From the NCBI GenBank assembly GCA_045047085.1, contig JASFYT010000037.1, positions 1 to 52,108 on the forward strand: a DNA stretch of 52,108 bases, read 5' to 3'. Positions within the stretch are counted from its first letter, which is position 1; each line of letters starts with the position of its first letter. A program made the translations under genes and the position numbers. Below are positions 17,666 through 26,262 of the stretch, in pieces. The DNA is from GCA-2401155 sp045047085. GTDB lineage: Bacteria > Pseudomonadota > Alphaproteobacteria > Rhizobiales > Rhizobiaceae. The notes under the pieces were generated by a model. That model did no database searches. It was not told the DNA's origin and saw nothing but the letters and a program-made list of their open reading frames with translations.

Positions 17666-18717
17666 GTATCTTGTCCTGTTTCTTCCAGAGAGCGAAGCTG
17701 GTTGAACTGCTCCAAATCATCTTTTATTTTTTCCAAGAGGCCATTGGCTGCCATGTCATGCCCCATTTCGATTGCTGCGGCAAACCCTTCTGCATCAGTG
17801 CCGCCGTGGCTTTTGATCACGACACCGTTCAACCCAACCATAACAGCACCATTGACCTTACGGGGGTCCATTTTTTCGCGCAATTGGTCAAACGCACCTT
17901 TGGCCAGCAAATAGCCCAGCCGCGCCAGTAAGGTACGGTTCATGGCTGCCTTCAAATATCCTGAAATCTGTTTGGCAGTTCCCTCTGCAGTCTTCAGGGC
18001 GATATTGCCGGAAAGTCCCTCGGTGACCACTACATCCACAGTTCCCTTGCCAAGGTCATCGCCTTCGACAAAGCCGTGGTAACGCAGGTTTGCAAGATCG
18101 GAATCGCGCAAGATTTGTCCTGCCTCGCGCACTTCCTCCTGCCCTTTAACTTCTTCAACGCCGATATTGAGTAATCCGACTGTTGGCTTTTGCGAGTCAT
18201 TGAGCGCGCGCGCCATAGCTGCTCCCATAACAGCGAAATCAATCAACTGTCCGGCATCAGCACCAATATTTGCGCCCACATCGAGAACAATTGATTCCCC
18301 AACCAGCGTCGGCCAAATCGCCGCCATTGCGGGTCGATCAACGCCTGCCTGAGTACGCAGGCAAAACTTGGCCATTGCCATCAATGCGCCTGTATTGCCT
18401 GCGGATATGCACGCATCAGCGGTGCCTTCTTTCACGGCGGCAATGGCCTGCCACATGCTCGATTTAAATCGTCCCTTGCGCAGGGCTTTGCCCGGCTTTT
18501 CGTCCATGGTGATAGCGATGTCGCAGTGATGGAAATTTGATACGGATTCAAGCTTGGGAAGGCGTTTGAGAATCGGCATAACCTCATTCTCAATCCCGTA
18601 AATTTCGAAACACAAATAGGGCTTACGTTCAAGCGCAAGTTCGGCACCATCAAGCACCACTTGCGGCCCGCTATCCCCTCCCATAGCATCCAGTGAAATA
18701 GTCAGCGTTGCAGCCAT
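17662..18717 (-). CDS. plsX: Phosphate acyltransferase PlsX
   Basis: 351 residues. PlsX makes acyl-phosphate from acyl-ACP for the PlsY step of phosphatidic acid synthesis; it is a peripheral membrane enzyme. Typical segments are the N-terminal ISLDAMGGDSGP and the central SAGNTGALMAMA, LLNIGVEEVKGQ and VTEGLSGNIALKT. AAGGAAA lies about 8-12 bases before the ATG. It overlaps fabH by four bases, and DUF177 lies 121 bases upstream. In many bacteria rpmF lies between yceD and plsX; here that gap contains no gene. Confidence 0.98.
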   Translation of the reverse strand: MAATLTISLDAMGGDSGPQVVLDGAELALERKPYLCFEIYGIENEVMPILKRLPKLESVSNFHHCDIAITMDEKPGKALRKGRFKSSMWQAIAAVKEGTADACISAGNTGALMAMAKFCLRTQAGVDRPAMAAIWPTLVGESIVLDVGANIGADAGQLIDFAVMGAAMARALNDSQKPTVGLLNIGVEEVKGQEEVREAGQILRDSDLANLRYHGFVEGDDLGKGTVDVVVTEGLSGNIALKTAEGTAKQISGYLKAAMNRTLLARLGYLLAKGAFDQLREKMDPRKVNGAVMVGLNGVVIKSHGGTDAEGFAAAIEMGHDMAANGLLEKIKDDLEQFNQLRSLEETGQDT

Positions 18718-18838
18718 ATTTCGATTATTTCCTTCATCACGGCGTTAGATATTGCGCGATTGAAACCGAGTTAAAAAAAGAAGATAGCCGTTTGTCGCCC
18801 CTACACAACCGCTAACTTTGTTTTACCCTCATATGAGT

Positions 18839-19405
18839 TCACGAATCATTACGTTTTAATTCAGCAAGAACAGCAAATGGAGAGACCTGGTCATCTTCCA
18901 CTTCCTCAGGCGCAGTTTCGCCGGAAAATTCAGCGAGTATTTCCTGACCTTCTGCCCTTGGGAAAGGGTCAATTTCCAGATTGAAGTATTCCAGCATGAC
19001 TTCCCATAAATCCAGTTCTTCCCCTTCGACGACATCCGGGGCGTCCTCGCCTTCATATTCAAAAACAATTTCTCCATCCACCTGTTTGGGGGGCAAAGCT
19101 AGCCTGGAGCCTTCCGGCACAAAATGGGCCGAGAATTCTGTATCTATGGTACTGAATACCGGCTCCAGACTGACAGCACAGGCTTGTTCTATCTCGGCGG
19201 TTATGTGGCCGAAAACCCTCACTCCGTCCCTGTGCCATGGCTTGCATTCAACAATAGCCTCAAAAGCACTTAAAGCGGTCAGTCCGCATGAGGCCGCGAT
19301 TTCATCCCTTTCACTGTCATTGGGAAGAAGTTTTCTGGCGTAACCGGCTTTCGGCATGGTGGTGATATTGAGTAAAAATTTCGGGATTTTATTTTCAGCG
19401 CTCAT
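18839..19405 (-). CDS. DUF177/YceD family protein
   Basis: 188 residues of the YceD (DUF177) family. The conserved core is the ACAVSLEPV segment near residue 98 and the acidic EGEELDLWEVMLEYFNLEIDPFPR segment near 145; a highly acidic C-terminus follows. YceD proteins are linked with 23S rRNA and L32 in other bacteria and generally precede rpmF-plsX; here plsX follows directly. The ATG at 19405 has AGGGAA nine bases upstream; a longer frame that overlaps the upstream gene is not used. It lies 22 bases after the cytochrome bc1 chaperone gene, so the two are probably one unit. Confidence 0.88.
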   Translation of the reverse strand: MSAENKIPKFLLNITTMPKAGYARKLLPNDSERDEIAASCGLTALSAFEAIVECKPWHRDGVRVFGHITAEIEQACAVSLEPVFSTIDTEFSAHFVPEGSRLALPPKQVDGEIVFEYEGEDAPDVVEGEELDLWEVMLEYFNLEIDPFPRAEGQEILAEFSGETAPEEVEDDQVSPFAVLAELKRNDS

Positions 19406-19427
19406 TTTATCAAGTTCCCTATTCGCC

Positions 19428-19973
19428 TTAAGATTGTACTGGTGGAATATTGGCCCATGATAGCTCGCCCTGATAAAAAGTATCGATCTCGCTTTGCGCC
19501 AATTGATCGCTTGTTGCACAACAATATTGTGCTAATTGGGCGGAAACATTGGAACTGCCGTTGTCAAAGAACCTTTTGTTAATTGCCGTCGCCAACAATA
19601 ATTGATCCCTCTGCTTTAGCGGCCCGTTGAAATCCTCGACGGAACCATAAAAACTGCGCACCAGTTTCTTTTTCTTTTTCGGGACGCTTGAATCTCCAAT
19701 ACCCAATTCACGCAAAGCAGTTTCCAGATTTTCGACAAAGCAATCAAAAACCTCCTGAGAGAGGTTATCTGCCTTTGCCTGCCCCTCCAACCCCAGACGG
19801 TGGCATATCAGGAATAAGTGCAATATCAGCACATCGAAGCGGCCCATCACTGTATCGGGAAACTCATAATCCGTAAAAAACGCAGGTAACCGCGCCTGCG
19901 CCACAACCATGCCATAAAGTTGGTGCGGTACTGCGGGCGTGTTTTTGTTTCTATCAAATATGCGAGAGAGCAT
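19428..19973 (-). CDS. Ubiquinol-cytochrome c chaperone family protein (CBP3-like)
   Basis: 181 residues matching the CBP3/UQCC1 family (ubiquinol-cytochrome c chaperone): the all-helical core has LYGMVVAQARLPAFFTDYEF and VMGRFDVLILHLFLICHRL, then FCDVENLE-like and MREMGIGD-like positions here as DCFVENLETALRELGIGDSS and a basic KKKKK patch before FYGS. The mitochondrial members help assemble cytochrome b into complex III. The bacterial role is inferred. It is the first gene of the unit leading to DUF177 and is divergent from the BamE-like gene. Confidence 0.87.
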   Translation of the reverse strand: MLSRIFDRNKNTPAVPHQLYGMVVAQARLPAFFTDYEFPDTVMGRFDVLILHLFLICHRLGLEGQAKADNLSQEVFDCFVENLETALRELGIGDSSVPKKKKKLVRSFYGSVEDFNGPLKQRDQLLLATAINKRFFDNGSSNVSAQLAQYCCATSDQLAQSEIDTFYQGELSWANIPPVQS

Positions 19974-20175
19974 TGTGAAATCTATTCCGTCTATTGGCCT
20001 GAGGTCAGGACTTATGATTGGTTGATTTAGCTCATATGGCCGGAAATTCCCACATTAATTTTTAATTAGACAGTATGAGAATTTGACTCGGCGGCATCTG
20101 GCGGTTGATATTGCGATAACATTGGGATAGGCAATTTTTCTCAAGGTAAGAATCCGGAAATAAGCCGGAAATAGG

Positions 20176-20685
20176 ATGGTGAGTATGGGCAATAAATTGA
20201 AAATCGGGTCTGCCAGGCATCTGGCATTTGCTATTGTGGTGGCTTTGCCCGCCATTAGTGGGTTGACTGGCTGCACTACCGAACAAGTGATGCGCCATGG
20301 AGCGATTATCAGTTCTGATCAGTTGGACCTCATTCCGGTTGGCTCAAGCCGTGATCAGGTTTTGCTGGCGTTAGGTTCCCCATCCACTACCGGGCAGTTC
20401 AACAGTGAGGTTTTTTATTATATCTCCCAGACCAAGGTGAAACGCTATACCTATCAAAAATCCAGAATAACCGAGCAGCAGGTTCTGTCGGTTTATTTTG
20501 ACGATGCCAACACGGTCAACCGTGTGGCCAAATACGGTTTGCAAGACGGTAAGGTGTTTGACTTTATTTCACGCACCACACCAACCAGCGGCTTAGATTA
20601 CACCTTCCTGACCCAGTTGCTGACAGGGCGAGCAAGTCCAAATGCGGCCTTGGGACAATCATCACAAGGTGTTCCAGGACTGTAG
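20176..20685 (+). CDS. bamE: Outer membrane assembly lipoprotein, BamE/SmpA-OmlA family
   Basis: 169 residues. Signal peptide with lipobox GLTGC (Cys33) and a SmpA/OmlA domain (about 45-125), with the typical LIPVGSSRDQVLLALGSPS turn and VLSVYFDDANTVNRV strand. BamE stabilises the BAM complex that inserts beta-barrel proteins. The C-terminal 35 residues are a low-complexity tail, longer than in enterobacterial BamE. An alternative ATG at 20185 would shorten the N-terminus by three residues. It is monocistronic with a strong terminator, divergent from the CBP3-like gene. Confidence 0.9.
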   Translation: MVSMGNKLKIGSARHLAFAIVVALPAISGLTGCTTEQVMRHGAIISSDQLDLIPVGSSRDQVLLALGSPSTTGQFNSEVFYYISQTKVKRYTYQKSRITEQQVLSVYFDDANTVNRVAKYGLQDGKVFDFISRTTPTSGLDYTFLTQLLTGRASPNAALGQSSQGVPGL

Positions 20686-20707
20686 TCAGTGACTTGAATT
20701 TTAGTAT

Positions 20708-20747
20708 TAAAAAACCCCGGAGCTCTTTCGAACTCCGGGGTTTTTTT
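20708..20747. terminator. Strong terminator after bamE (possibly bidirectional)
   Basis: CCCCGGAG (20715-20722) pairs with CTCCGGGG (20733-20740) around a ten-base loop; flanking A and T runs (20708-20714 and 20741-20747) extend the stem. It starts 23 bases after the bamE stop. The A run on the other side would let it act also on minus-strand transcripts from hppA. Confidence 0.92.
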
Positions 20748-20763
20748 ATTCGTTATTCCAGTT

Positions 20764-20802
20764 GATTAGAACGCATTCGCTTTTCGTTGAAGCGCTCTAA
20801 TC
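20764..20802. repeat. Inverted repeat next to repeat copy D
   Basis: GATTAGAACGC (20764-20774) and GCGCTCTAATC (20792-20802) are inverted with 10 of 11 positions matching. It abuts and slightly overlaps copy D of the TAGAGC family and ends in the same CTCTAA letters. It may be a second, distinct palindromic repeat. Confidence 0.6.
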
Positions 20803-20861
20803 TTTTGTTCTTGCGTACTTCTTATCCAAAAACCGGTTCCCACTTTTTGGGAAGTACTCTA
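20797..20861 (-). repeat. TAGAGC hairpin repeat, copy D
   Basis: Read on the minus strand it starts TAGAGT, where TAG is the hppA stop. Both stems differ in sequence from the other copies but pair perfectly: GTACTTC/GAAGTAC and CCAAAAA/TTTTTGG, with the same one-sided ATAA bulge and loop GTGGGAACCGG. This is covariation and supports an RNA hairpin. Confidence 0.82.
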
Positions 20862-23003
20862 TTGGTGAGCAAGAACTGCCAATAGAAGCAAGGCCACGAT
20901 GTTTGTGATCTTGATCATTGGATTCACGGCAGGACCAGCAGTATCCTTATAAGGATCACCAACTGTATCGCCGGTAACGGATGCTTTGTGAGCTTCACTG
21001 CCTTTTTCGTGCTTCACGCCATCTTTGTCGACGAAGCCGTCTTCGAAAGATTTCTTGGCGTTATCCCATGCACCGCCACCGGCAGTCATGGAAACAGCAA
21101 CGAAGAAGCCGTTTACGATCACACCCAGCAACATTGCACCTAGAGCAGCAAAACCCTGTGCCTTATCGCCAGTGATCCAATAGACTGCGTAGAAGCAAAA
21201 GATTGGTGAAAGAACCGGTAACATGGATGGAACGATCATTTCGCGGATCGCAGCTTTGGTCAGCATGTCAACGGCTCTGCCGTAGTCAGGCTTCACGGTG
21301 CCTTTCATAATGCCCGGCTCTTCGCGGAACTGGCGACGAACTTCCTCAACCACCGCACCAGCAGCGCGGCCAACGGCTGTCATGGACAGGCCGCCGAAGA
21401 TGTATGGAAGTAAACCACCGAACAAAAGACCAACCACAACATATGGGTTGGACAATCCAAAATCGACGGCACCAATGCCTTCAAAAAACGAACCGGCTGG
21501 TGCGTCTTTGGCGAAGTGCTTCAGATCTTCTGTGTAGGCTGCAAACAGAACCAGAGCACCAAGACCAGCAGAACCAATGGCATAGCCTTTGGTAACCGCT
21601 TTGGTAGTGTTGCCAACCGCGTCAAGCGCATCTGTTGTCTGGCGAACTTCCGGAGGAAGATTTGCCATTTCAGCGATGCCACCAGCGTTATCAGTCACAG
21701 GACCAAATGCATCCAGCGCCACAACGAAGCCAGCCACAGCCAACATGGTTGTAACTGTAATCGCAATGCCGAACAGGCCAGCAAGTGCGAATGTAGAAAG
21801 AATGCCGCCAATGATGATCAATGCCGGTAGAGCAGTTGATTCAAGCGATACAGCCAAGCCCTGAATCACGTTTGTACCGTGACCAGAAACCGACGCTTGT
21901 GCAATAGAACGCACAGGACGGTATTCAACGCCGGTGTAATACTCTGTTACCCAGATGATAAGGCCAGTGATAACCAGACCAATAAGACCGCAATACATCA
22001 ATGCGCTGGCAGAAACTGTTCCGCCGGATGCGAGGGTGAATTCGGTGTCCATGCCATAATAGAACTGGATGATGCCAACGAGTGCCACAGCAGACAAAAT
22101 CGCTGTTGCAAGGAAGCCTTTATAAAGCGCTCCCATGATGGAGTTATTGGCACCGAGCTTCACAAAGAAAGTTCCGATGATGGAAGTCACCACGCAAACC
22201 GCGCCAATCATCAGCGGGAAGGTCATCAAGGTGAGTGCATCTGCACTGACAAAATAGATGGATGCCAAAACCATGGTAGCAACAACCGTCACCACATAGG
22301 TTTCAAACAAATCAGCAGCCATGCCAGCACAATCGCCCACGTTGTCACCAACGTTATCAGCAATCGTTGCAGGGTTGCGAGGATCATCTTCAGGGATACC
22401 AGCTTCAATCTTACCAACCAGATCGCCGCCAACATCTGCACCCTTGGTGAAGATGCCGCCGCCGAGACGGGCAAAGATGGAAATCAGAGATGCACCAAAA
22501 CCAAGGGCAACCATTGAGTCAATCACAACGCGATCCTGTGTGGGATCAAAACCCTGCACAGAAGTGAGATACCAGAAGTAGACAGTGACGCCCAATAGCG
22601 CCAAGCCTGCAACCAACATTCCAGTTACTGCGCCTGATTTAAATGCAACTTCAAGACCGGCACCAAGGCTTTGGCTTGAGGCTTGAGCAGTTCTGACGTT
22701 TGCACGTACAGAAATGAGCATGCCAATGAAGCCGGCAATACCTGAAAGGACCGCGCCGATTGCAAAACCAATTGCAACCATAAGCCCAAGCAGCCAGACG
22801 AGTATTGCGAAAACAACGACCCCAGCAACCGAGATGGCCATATATTGGCGGGACAGATAGGCTTGAGCGCCTTCCTGAATAAAGCCAGCGATTTCCTGCA
22901 TACGTTCGTTGCCAGCATCGGCCTTCAATACCGAGTTACTAGCCCAAAATCCATAAACCAGCGAAAGTAGTCCGGCGGCCATGGCAAGATAGATAGGTGT
23001 CAT
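20859..23003 (-). CDS. hppA: Membrane-bound proton-pumping pyrophosphatase, K+-independent type
   Basis: 714 residues, about 16 membrane helices. It hydrolyses pyrophosphate to pump ions across the inner membrane. The pyrophosphate/Mg site is present: DVGGDLVGK (190-198), DDPRNPATIADNVGDNVGD (206-224), and DNAGGIAEM near 438. Lys468 in GNTTKAVTKG is the residue that marks the K+-independent, H+-pumping class; the K+-dependent class has Ala there. It is the last gene before the bamE terminator; its TAG stop lies in repeat copy D. A 192-base upstream gap should hold its promoter. Confidence 0.97.
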   Translation of the reverse strand: MTPIYLAMAAGLLSLVYGFWASNSVLKADAGNERMQEIAGFIQEGAQAYLSRQYMAISVAGVVVFAILVWLLGLMVAIGFAIGAVLSGIAGFIGMLISVRANVRTAQASSQSLGAGLEVAFKSGAVTGMLVAGLALLGVTVYFWYLTSVQGFDPTQDRVVIDSMVALGFGASLISIFARLGGGIFTKGADVGGDLVGKIEAGIPEDDPRNPATIADNVGDNVGDCAGMAADLFETYVVTVVATMVLASIYFVSADALTLMTFPLMIGAVCVVTSIIGTFFVKLGANNSIMGALYKGFLATAILSAVALVGIIQFYYGMDTEFTLASGGTVSASALMYCGLIGLVITGLIIWVTEYYTGVEYRPVRSIAQASVSGHGTNVIQGLAVSLESTALPALIIIGGILSTFALAGLFGIAITVTTMLAVAGFVVALDAFGPVTDNAGGIAEMANLPPEVRQTTDALDAVGNTTKAVTKGYAIGSAGLGALVLFAAYTEDLKHFAKDAPAGSFFEGIGAVDFGLSNPYVVVGLLFGGLLPYIFGGLSMTAVGRAAGAVVEEVRRQFREEPGIMKGTVKPDYGRAVDMLTKAAIREMIVPSMLPVLSPIFCFYAVYWITGDKAQGFAALGAMLLGVIVNGFFVAVSMTAGGGAWDNAKKSFEDGFVDKDGVKHEKGSEAHKASVTGDTVGDPYKDTAGPAVNPMIKITNIVALLLLAVLAHQ

Positions 23004-23195
23004 AATATTATGATCTCTCTTTGCACATTAATAAGTGTTATCGACTTCAAAAATTTGATGAATTACGCCCGGCCCCGAAGAGCCATTATTACTAGAATCT
23101 GCTTCCAAGAAAAAACAGCCTCATTGGTCGCGCACCTTAGTCACAATGTCGTGCAGGTCAACAAATTGTTGGGGAATTAGACCAATTGGCTATGC

Positions 23196-24395
23196 TTATT
23201 CAGCTATTTTTTGTTCATGGCGCACCAAATACATCAAAGCGACCAGGCAAAGTGCAACAACTGGGAAGATGACAAGGTTCAGACCGTCCCATCCATAGGC
23301 ATTGTAGGTCTGCCCAGACATGAAAGACGCAAAAGCTACAGAACCAAAGAGCATGAAATCATTGGCACCCTGAGCCTTGCTTTTTTCCTCCGGACGATAA
23401 CAGTCCGTCAACATCGCGGTGGCGCCGATGAAACCGAAATTCCATCCTACGCCTAAAAGAATCAGCGCCAACCAGAATTTCCAAAGTTCCAGACCGGACA
23501 GCGCCACAAATGCGCAGGTAATCAAAATGAGCAAACCTGTTGCAACAATTTTTTCCTTGCCGAATCTGGCAATCAGATGGCCGGTGAAAAAGCTGGGGCC
23601 GAACATCGCCATAACGTGCCACTGAATGCCCAGCGTGCTGTCGGTGATTGAAATGCCACAACCAATCATTGCAAGCGGTGCGCCAGTCATGACGAAGGCC
23701 ATCAAGGTATAAGAACCGATTGCACAAATCAGCGATACCATAAAGCGTGGCTGGGTGATGATTTCCAGTAAAGGTCGCCCTGTATCGGCGCTTGCCCGTT
23801 CCTGTTTTGTCATGGGTTTTTCGAACTTGAGGAAGGACAAAATCAAAATGCCGCAAAGTAACAGGCCAACGCCTGCGAAATAGGCCCCGGCAAATTCCAC
23901 CGGCGCCATCAAATCCCTTGCAAAGATCACGACTTGCGGACCGATGATGGCAGCCCCTACCCCGCCAGCAAGCACCCAGGAGATCGCTTTTACCTTGAAT
24001 TTTTCACCGCCCTGATCGGCAGCAGCAAAACGGTATTGCTGGGTGAATGAGTTACCACCACCAATTAGCAACAGACCCAGAGCAAACATCCAAAAATTAG
24101 CGACCATCAAAGCAGAGCCAGCGATTAACATGCCAAAAATTGCAATGGATGCCCCGGAGATAAATCCAAGCCTGCGCCCAATGCTACGCATTAACATGGC
24201 CGCAGGCAGAGCCATAACGGCTGTACCGATGTTAAATGCGGTGATGGGTGCGGTGGCGAGAGATTTGTCAGTTCCCAGAAGATAAAAACCCGCAAGGGCT
24301 CCAATTGAGATTGAAAGGGGTGCGGCGGCGCCTACTACAGATTGCGCAGCAGACAACAGAAACACATTACGCTTCGCGGCGGCATTATTTTCCAT
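23196..24395 (-). CDS. Major facilitator superfamily transporter
   Basis: 399 residues with twelve hydrophobic helices and MFS loop motifs such as RSIGRRLGFISG between helices 2 and 3 (about residues 65-76) and RFGKEKIVATG in the second half. A charged central loop (FEKPMTKQERASADTGRP) separates the halves. It is a single-subunit inner-membrane transporter, probably an exporter of the YbjJ/unclassified type; substrate unknown. A terminator-like hairpin separates it from nusB, so it is likely a separate unit. Confidence 0.88.
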   Translation of the reverse strand: MENNAAAKRNVFLLSAAQSVVGAAAPLSISIGALAGFYLLGTDKSLATAPITAFNIGTAVMALPAAMLMRSIGRRLGFISGASIAIFGMLIAGSALMVANFWMFALGLLLIGGGNSFTQQYRFAAADQGGEKFKVKAISWVLAGGVGAAIIGPQVVIFARDLMAPVEFAGAYFAGVGLLLCGILILSFLKFEKPMTKQERASADTGRPLLEIITQPRFMVSLICAIGSYTLMAFVMTGAPLAMIGCGISITDSTLGIQWHVMAMFGPSFFTGHLIARFGKEKIVATGLLILITCAFVALSGLELWKFWLALILLGVGWNFGFIGATAMLTDCYRPEEKSKAQGANDFMLFGSVAFASFMSGQTYNAYGWDGLNLVIFPVVALCLVALMYLVRHEQKIAE

Positions 24396-24409
24396 GTCAA
24401 TATGAACCT

Positions 24410-24462
24410 AAAAGGCGTTTCTGGGAGGAAACTAAAAATATCTCCTACCAATACGCCTTTTT
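24410..24462 (-). terminator. Terminator-like hairpin downstream of nusB
   Basis: On the minus strand AAAAAGGCGT and ACGCCTTTT (24462-24453 and 24418-24410) pair, with an inner GGAG/CTCC element inside the large loop. It lies between the nusB stop and the MFS start. The T run is only four bases, so it may be a weak terminator or a leader element of the transporter gene. Confidence 0.45.
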
Positions 24463-24493
24463 AAATATGTTTAACAAGTGAATTTCAGACTTT

Positions 24494-25024
24494 CTACTCT
24501 GAATCTGCATCATCGCTTTTGGAAGCCTCGTCCGGTTTTGGTGAGAACTCGTTTTCGCGAATATCACGGGCCAACCGATCAAGAACCCCGTTCACCAGCT
24601 TCGGTTCATCTTCCTCGTAAAAAGATTTGGCCACATCAAGATATTCATTGATGACAACGCGGGCAGGCACATCCTTGCGGCTTTGCAACTCAAACACACC
24701 GGCACGTAATATGGAGCGCAGCAAAGTGTGCATGCGTGCCAATGGCCAGTCCTTGGGCAAAGCATCATGGATTAGAGGATCAATGTCCTTTTGGTTTTTG
24801 ACTACACCGGACAGAATACCTCGGAACCAGCTTTCATCCGCCTCACGATAGAGTTCACCGTCGAGTTCTTTGCCGAGGCGAAGTTCTTCAAATTGTGCTA
24901 CGACTTCCATCAAGTCAGCATCGCTCAGATCCATCTGGTAGATAGCCTGAACAGCTGCGAGGCGAGCAAGGCCGCGCTTATTGGCTGGTTTGATAACGGG
25001 TGCAGGTTGTTTAGGATCGGTCAT
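24494..25024 (-). CDS. nusB: Transcription antitermination factor NusB
   Basis: 176 residues: the helical NusB core (about 15-155) with RGLARLAAVQAIYQMDLS at the N-terminus and VPARVVINEYLDVAKSFY, LVNGVLDRLAR at the C-terminus, followed by an acidic tail. NusB with S10 (NusE) binds boxA RNA and supports rRNA antitermination. The ATG follows the ribH stop with no gap, so translation is coupled; ribH-nusB adjacency is widespread. Confidence 0.96.
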   Translation of the reverse strand: MTDPKQPAPVIKPANKRGLARLAAVQAIYQMDLSDADLMEVVAQFEELRLGKELDGELYREADESWFRGILSGVVKNQKDIDPLIHDALPKDWPLARMHTLLRSILRAGVFELQSRKDVPARVVINEYLDVAKSFYEEDEPKLVNGVLDRLARDIRENEFSPKPDEASKSDDADSE

Positions 25025-25453
25025 CTAGGCGCTCAATTGCTTTTGTAGTTCGATCATGGCCAGGGCTGCTTTTGCGGCCCCTGCCCCTTTATTCTTGTCG
25101 GAGACTTTTGCACGAGCCCATGCCTGATCGCGATTTTCCACGGTCAAAATACCATTACCGATCGCCAGAGGCTCGTCCACAGACATATTCATAATAGCTC
25201 TGGCGGATTCAATCGCGACAATATCATAATGCGATGTTTCACCGCGAATGACGCAGCCAAGCGCAACGTAGCCATCATATTGCTTGTTGCTCTTTGTCGC
25301 CATTGCAATCGCTGCCGGAATTTCCAGAACGCCCGGAACCGATACGTGATCAAAGGTCGCTCCGGCCTCTTCAAGGGCCATAAACGCGCCTTTTAAAAGT
25401 TCATCGCCGATGTCGGTATAAAATTGGGCGTCTACAATTAATAGATGCGGCAA
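25025..25453 (-). CDS. ribH: 6,7-dimethyl-8-ribityllumazine synthase
   Basis: 142 residues. It condenses 5-amino-6-ribitylaminouracil with dihydroxybutanone phosphate to lumazine, the penultimate step of riboflavin synthesis. Visible are the VPGVLEIPAA segment (39-48) and the catalytic His75 in RGETSHYD. The start is TTG at 25453 with GGAG seven bases upstream; the frame has a stop 24 bases further upstream and no ATG between, so the rare start seems real. It follows the lipoprotein hydrolase gene by 81 bases and is joined to nusB. Confidence 0.94.
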   Translation of the reverse strand: MPHLLIVDAQFYTDIGDELLKGAFMALEEAGATFDHVSVPGVLEIPAAIAMATKSNKQYDGYVALGCVIRGETSHYDIVAIESARAIMNMSVDEPLAIGNGILTVENRDQAWARAKVSDKNKGAGAAKAALAMIELQKQLSA

Positions 25454-25534
25454 GGTGGGTCTCCGGACAGGTGTTTATTGGAATTGAAATCCTCAAACCA
25501 TGATTGATCGAGAGAGGCAAGGATAAAGTTGGAT

Positions 25535-26215
25535 TTATCTGGCAGCAATCTGGCGCAAAACCCGATTGTGCATCTCCCGGTTATCGCCCAACGGGATATG
25601 AGATGATTTGAATTTATAGCTGTTCAATTGCGTAATTTGATTTCCTCGCGCGAGGCGCGCTGTTGCCCTCGTGCAATCAAGAAAGGTGCAGGTAAAATTG
25701 TCAGCAGTACGAACATTTGGCGGAATTCGCTTCAAATGAGTACCTTCAATCGTGCCCAGATAATGCACCGGAATATTCTTCCTATGTAATTTAATAGCAA
25801 TCCGTGAGACCAAATTGGCACCGTAACTTATACCGATCAGATTGATTTCCACATCGGGATTTTGGGCATGGGCAGCAAGAATATCCTTCATCACAGCGGG
25901 TGCAGCCTGCAAACTTCCTTCGACGGGGCTGATATAGCTAAACAATCTACCGCCTTCAATTTTCTTGGAAAGATTGGTAAACCCATAACCGATAAAAGGA
26001 ACAGCACTTGCTAAGCCATTAATAAGATAGGTTTTTTGAACCCGAGGCTGCAAACTTGCGTAGGATTGTTCATCCGGTGAAATGAACGAAGATGATCCGG
26101 ACTGGGCGACCGATTGTTCAGAAACGTTCAACGTATCCACAAGCGAGCCGGAGCCATTTGACTGGCACGACGTTAATATAAATGCAGTTAGGATAAGTGG
26201 AACCAAAAATTTCAT
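25535..26215 (-). CDS. Predicted lipoprotein with alpha/beta-hydrolase fold
   Basis: 226 residues. Signal peptide with lipobox ILTSC (Cys17), a Ser-rich linker (about 18-55) and a globular part with the nucleophile elbow GISYG (Ser130), preceded by the strand DVEINLI. A C-terminal His (SHIPLGDNREMHN, about 208-220) could complete a triad; two Cys in CTFLDC may form a disulfide. I do not know the substrate: lipase, esterase or thioesterase are possible. It sits between ribE and ribH, where other Rhizobiales usually have no gene, with 47 and 81 base gaps. An upstream TTG (26254) would spoil the lipoprotein signal. Confidence 0.7.
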   Translation of the reverse strand: MKFLVPLILTAFILTSCQSNGSGSLVDTLNVSEQSVAQSGSSSFISPDEQSYASLQPRVQKTYLINGLASAVPFIGYGFTNLSKKIEGGRLFSYISPVEGSLQAAPAVMKDILAAHAQNPDVEINLIGISYGANLVSRIAIKLHRKNIPVHYLGTIEGTHLKRIPPNVRTADNFTCTFLDCTRATARLARGNQITQLNSYKFKSSHIPLGDNREMHNRVLRQIAAR

Positions 26216-26262
26216 AGGGCTGATTATACCGTAAAAGTGGTTAATCTTTGGCAAATGGCATT

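Noticed and set aside
19406..19519. 38-residue N-terminal extension of DUF177
   Set aside because: It runs into the CBP3-like gene; the ATG at 19405 has a good RBS and the family start.
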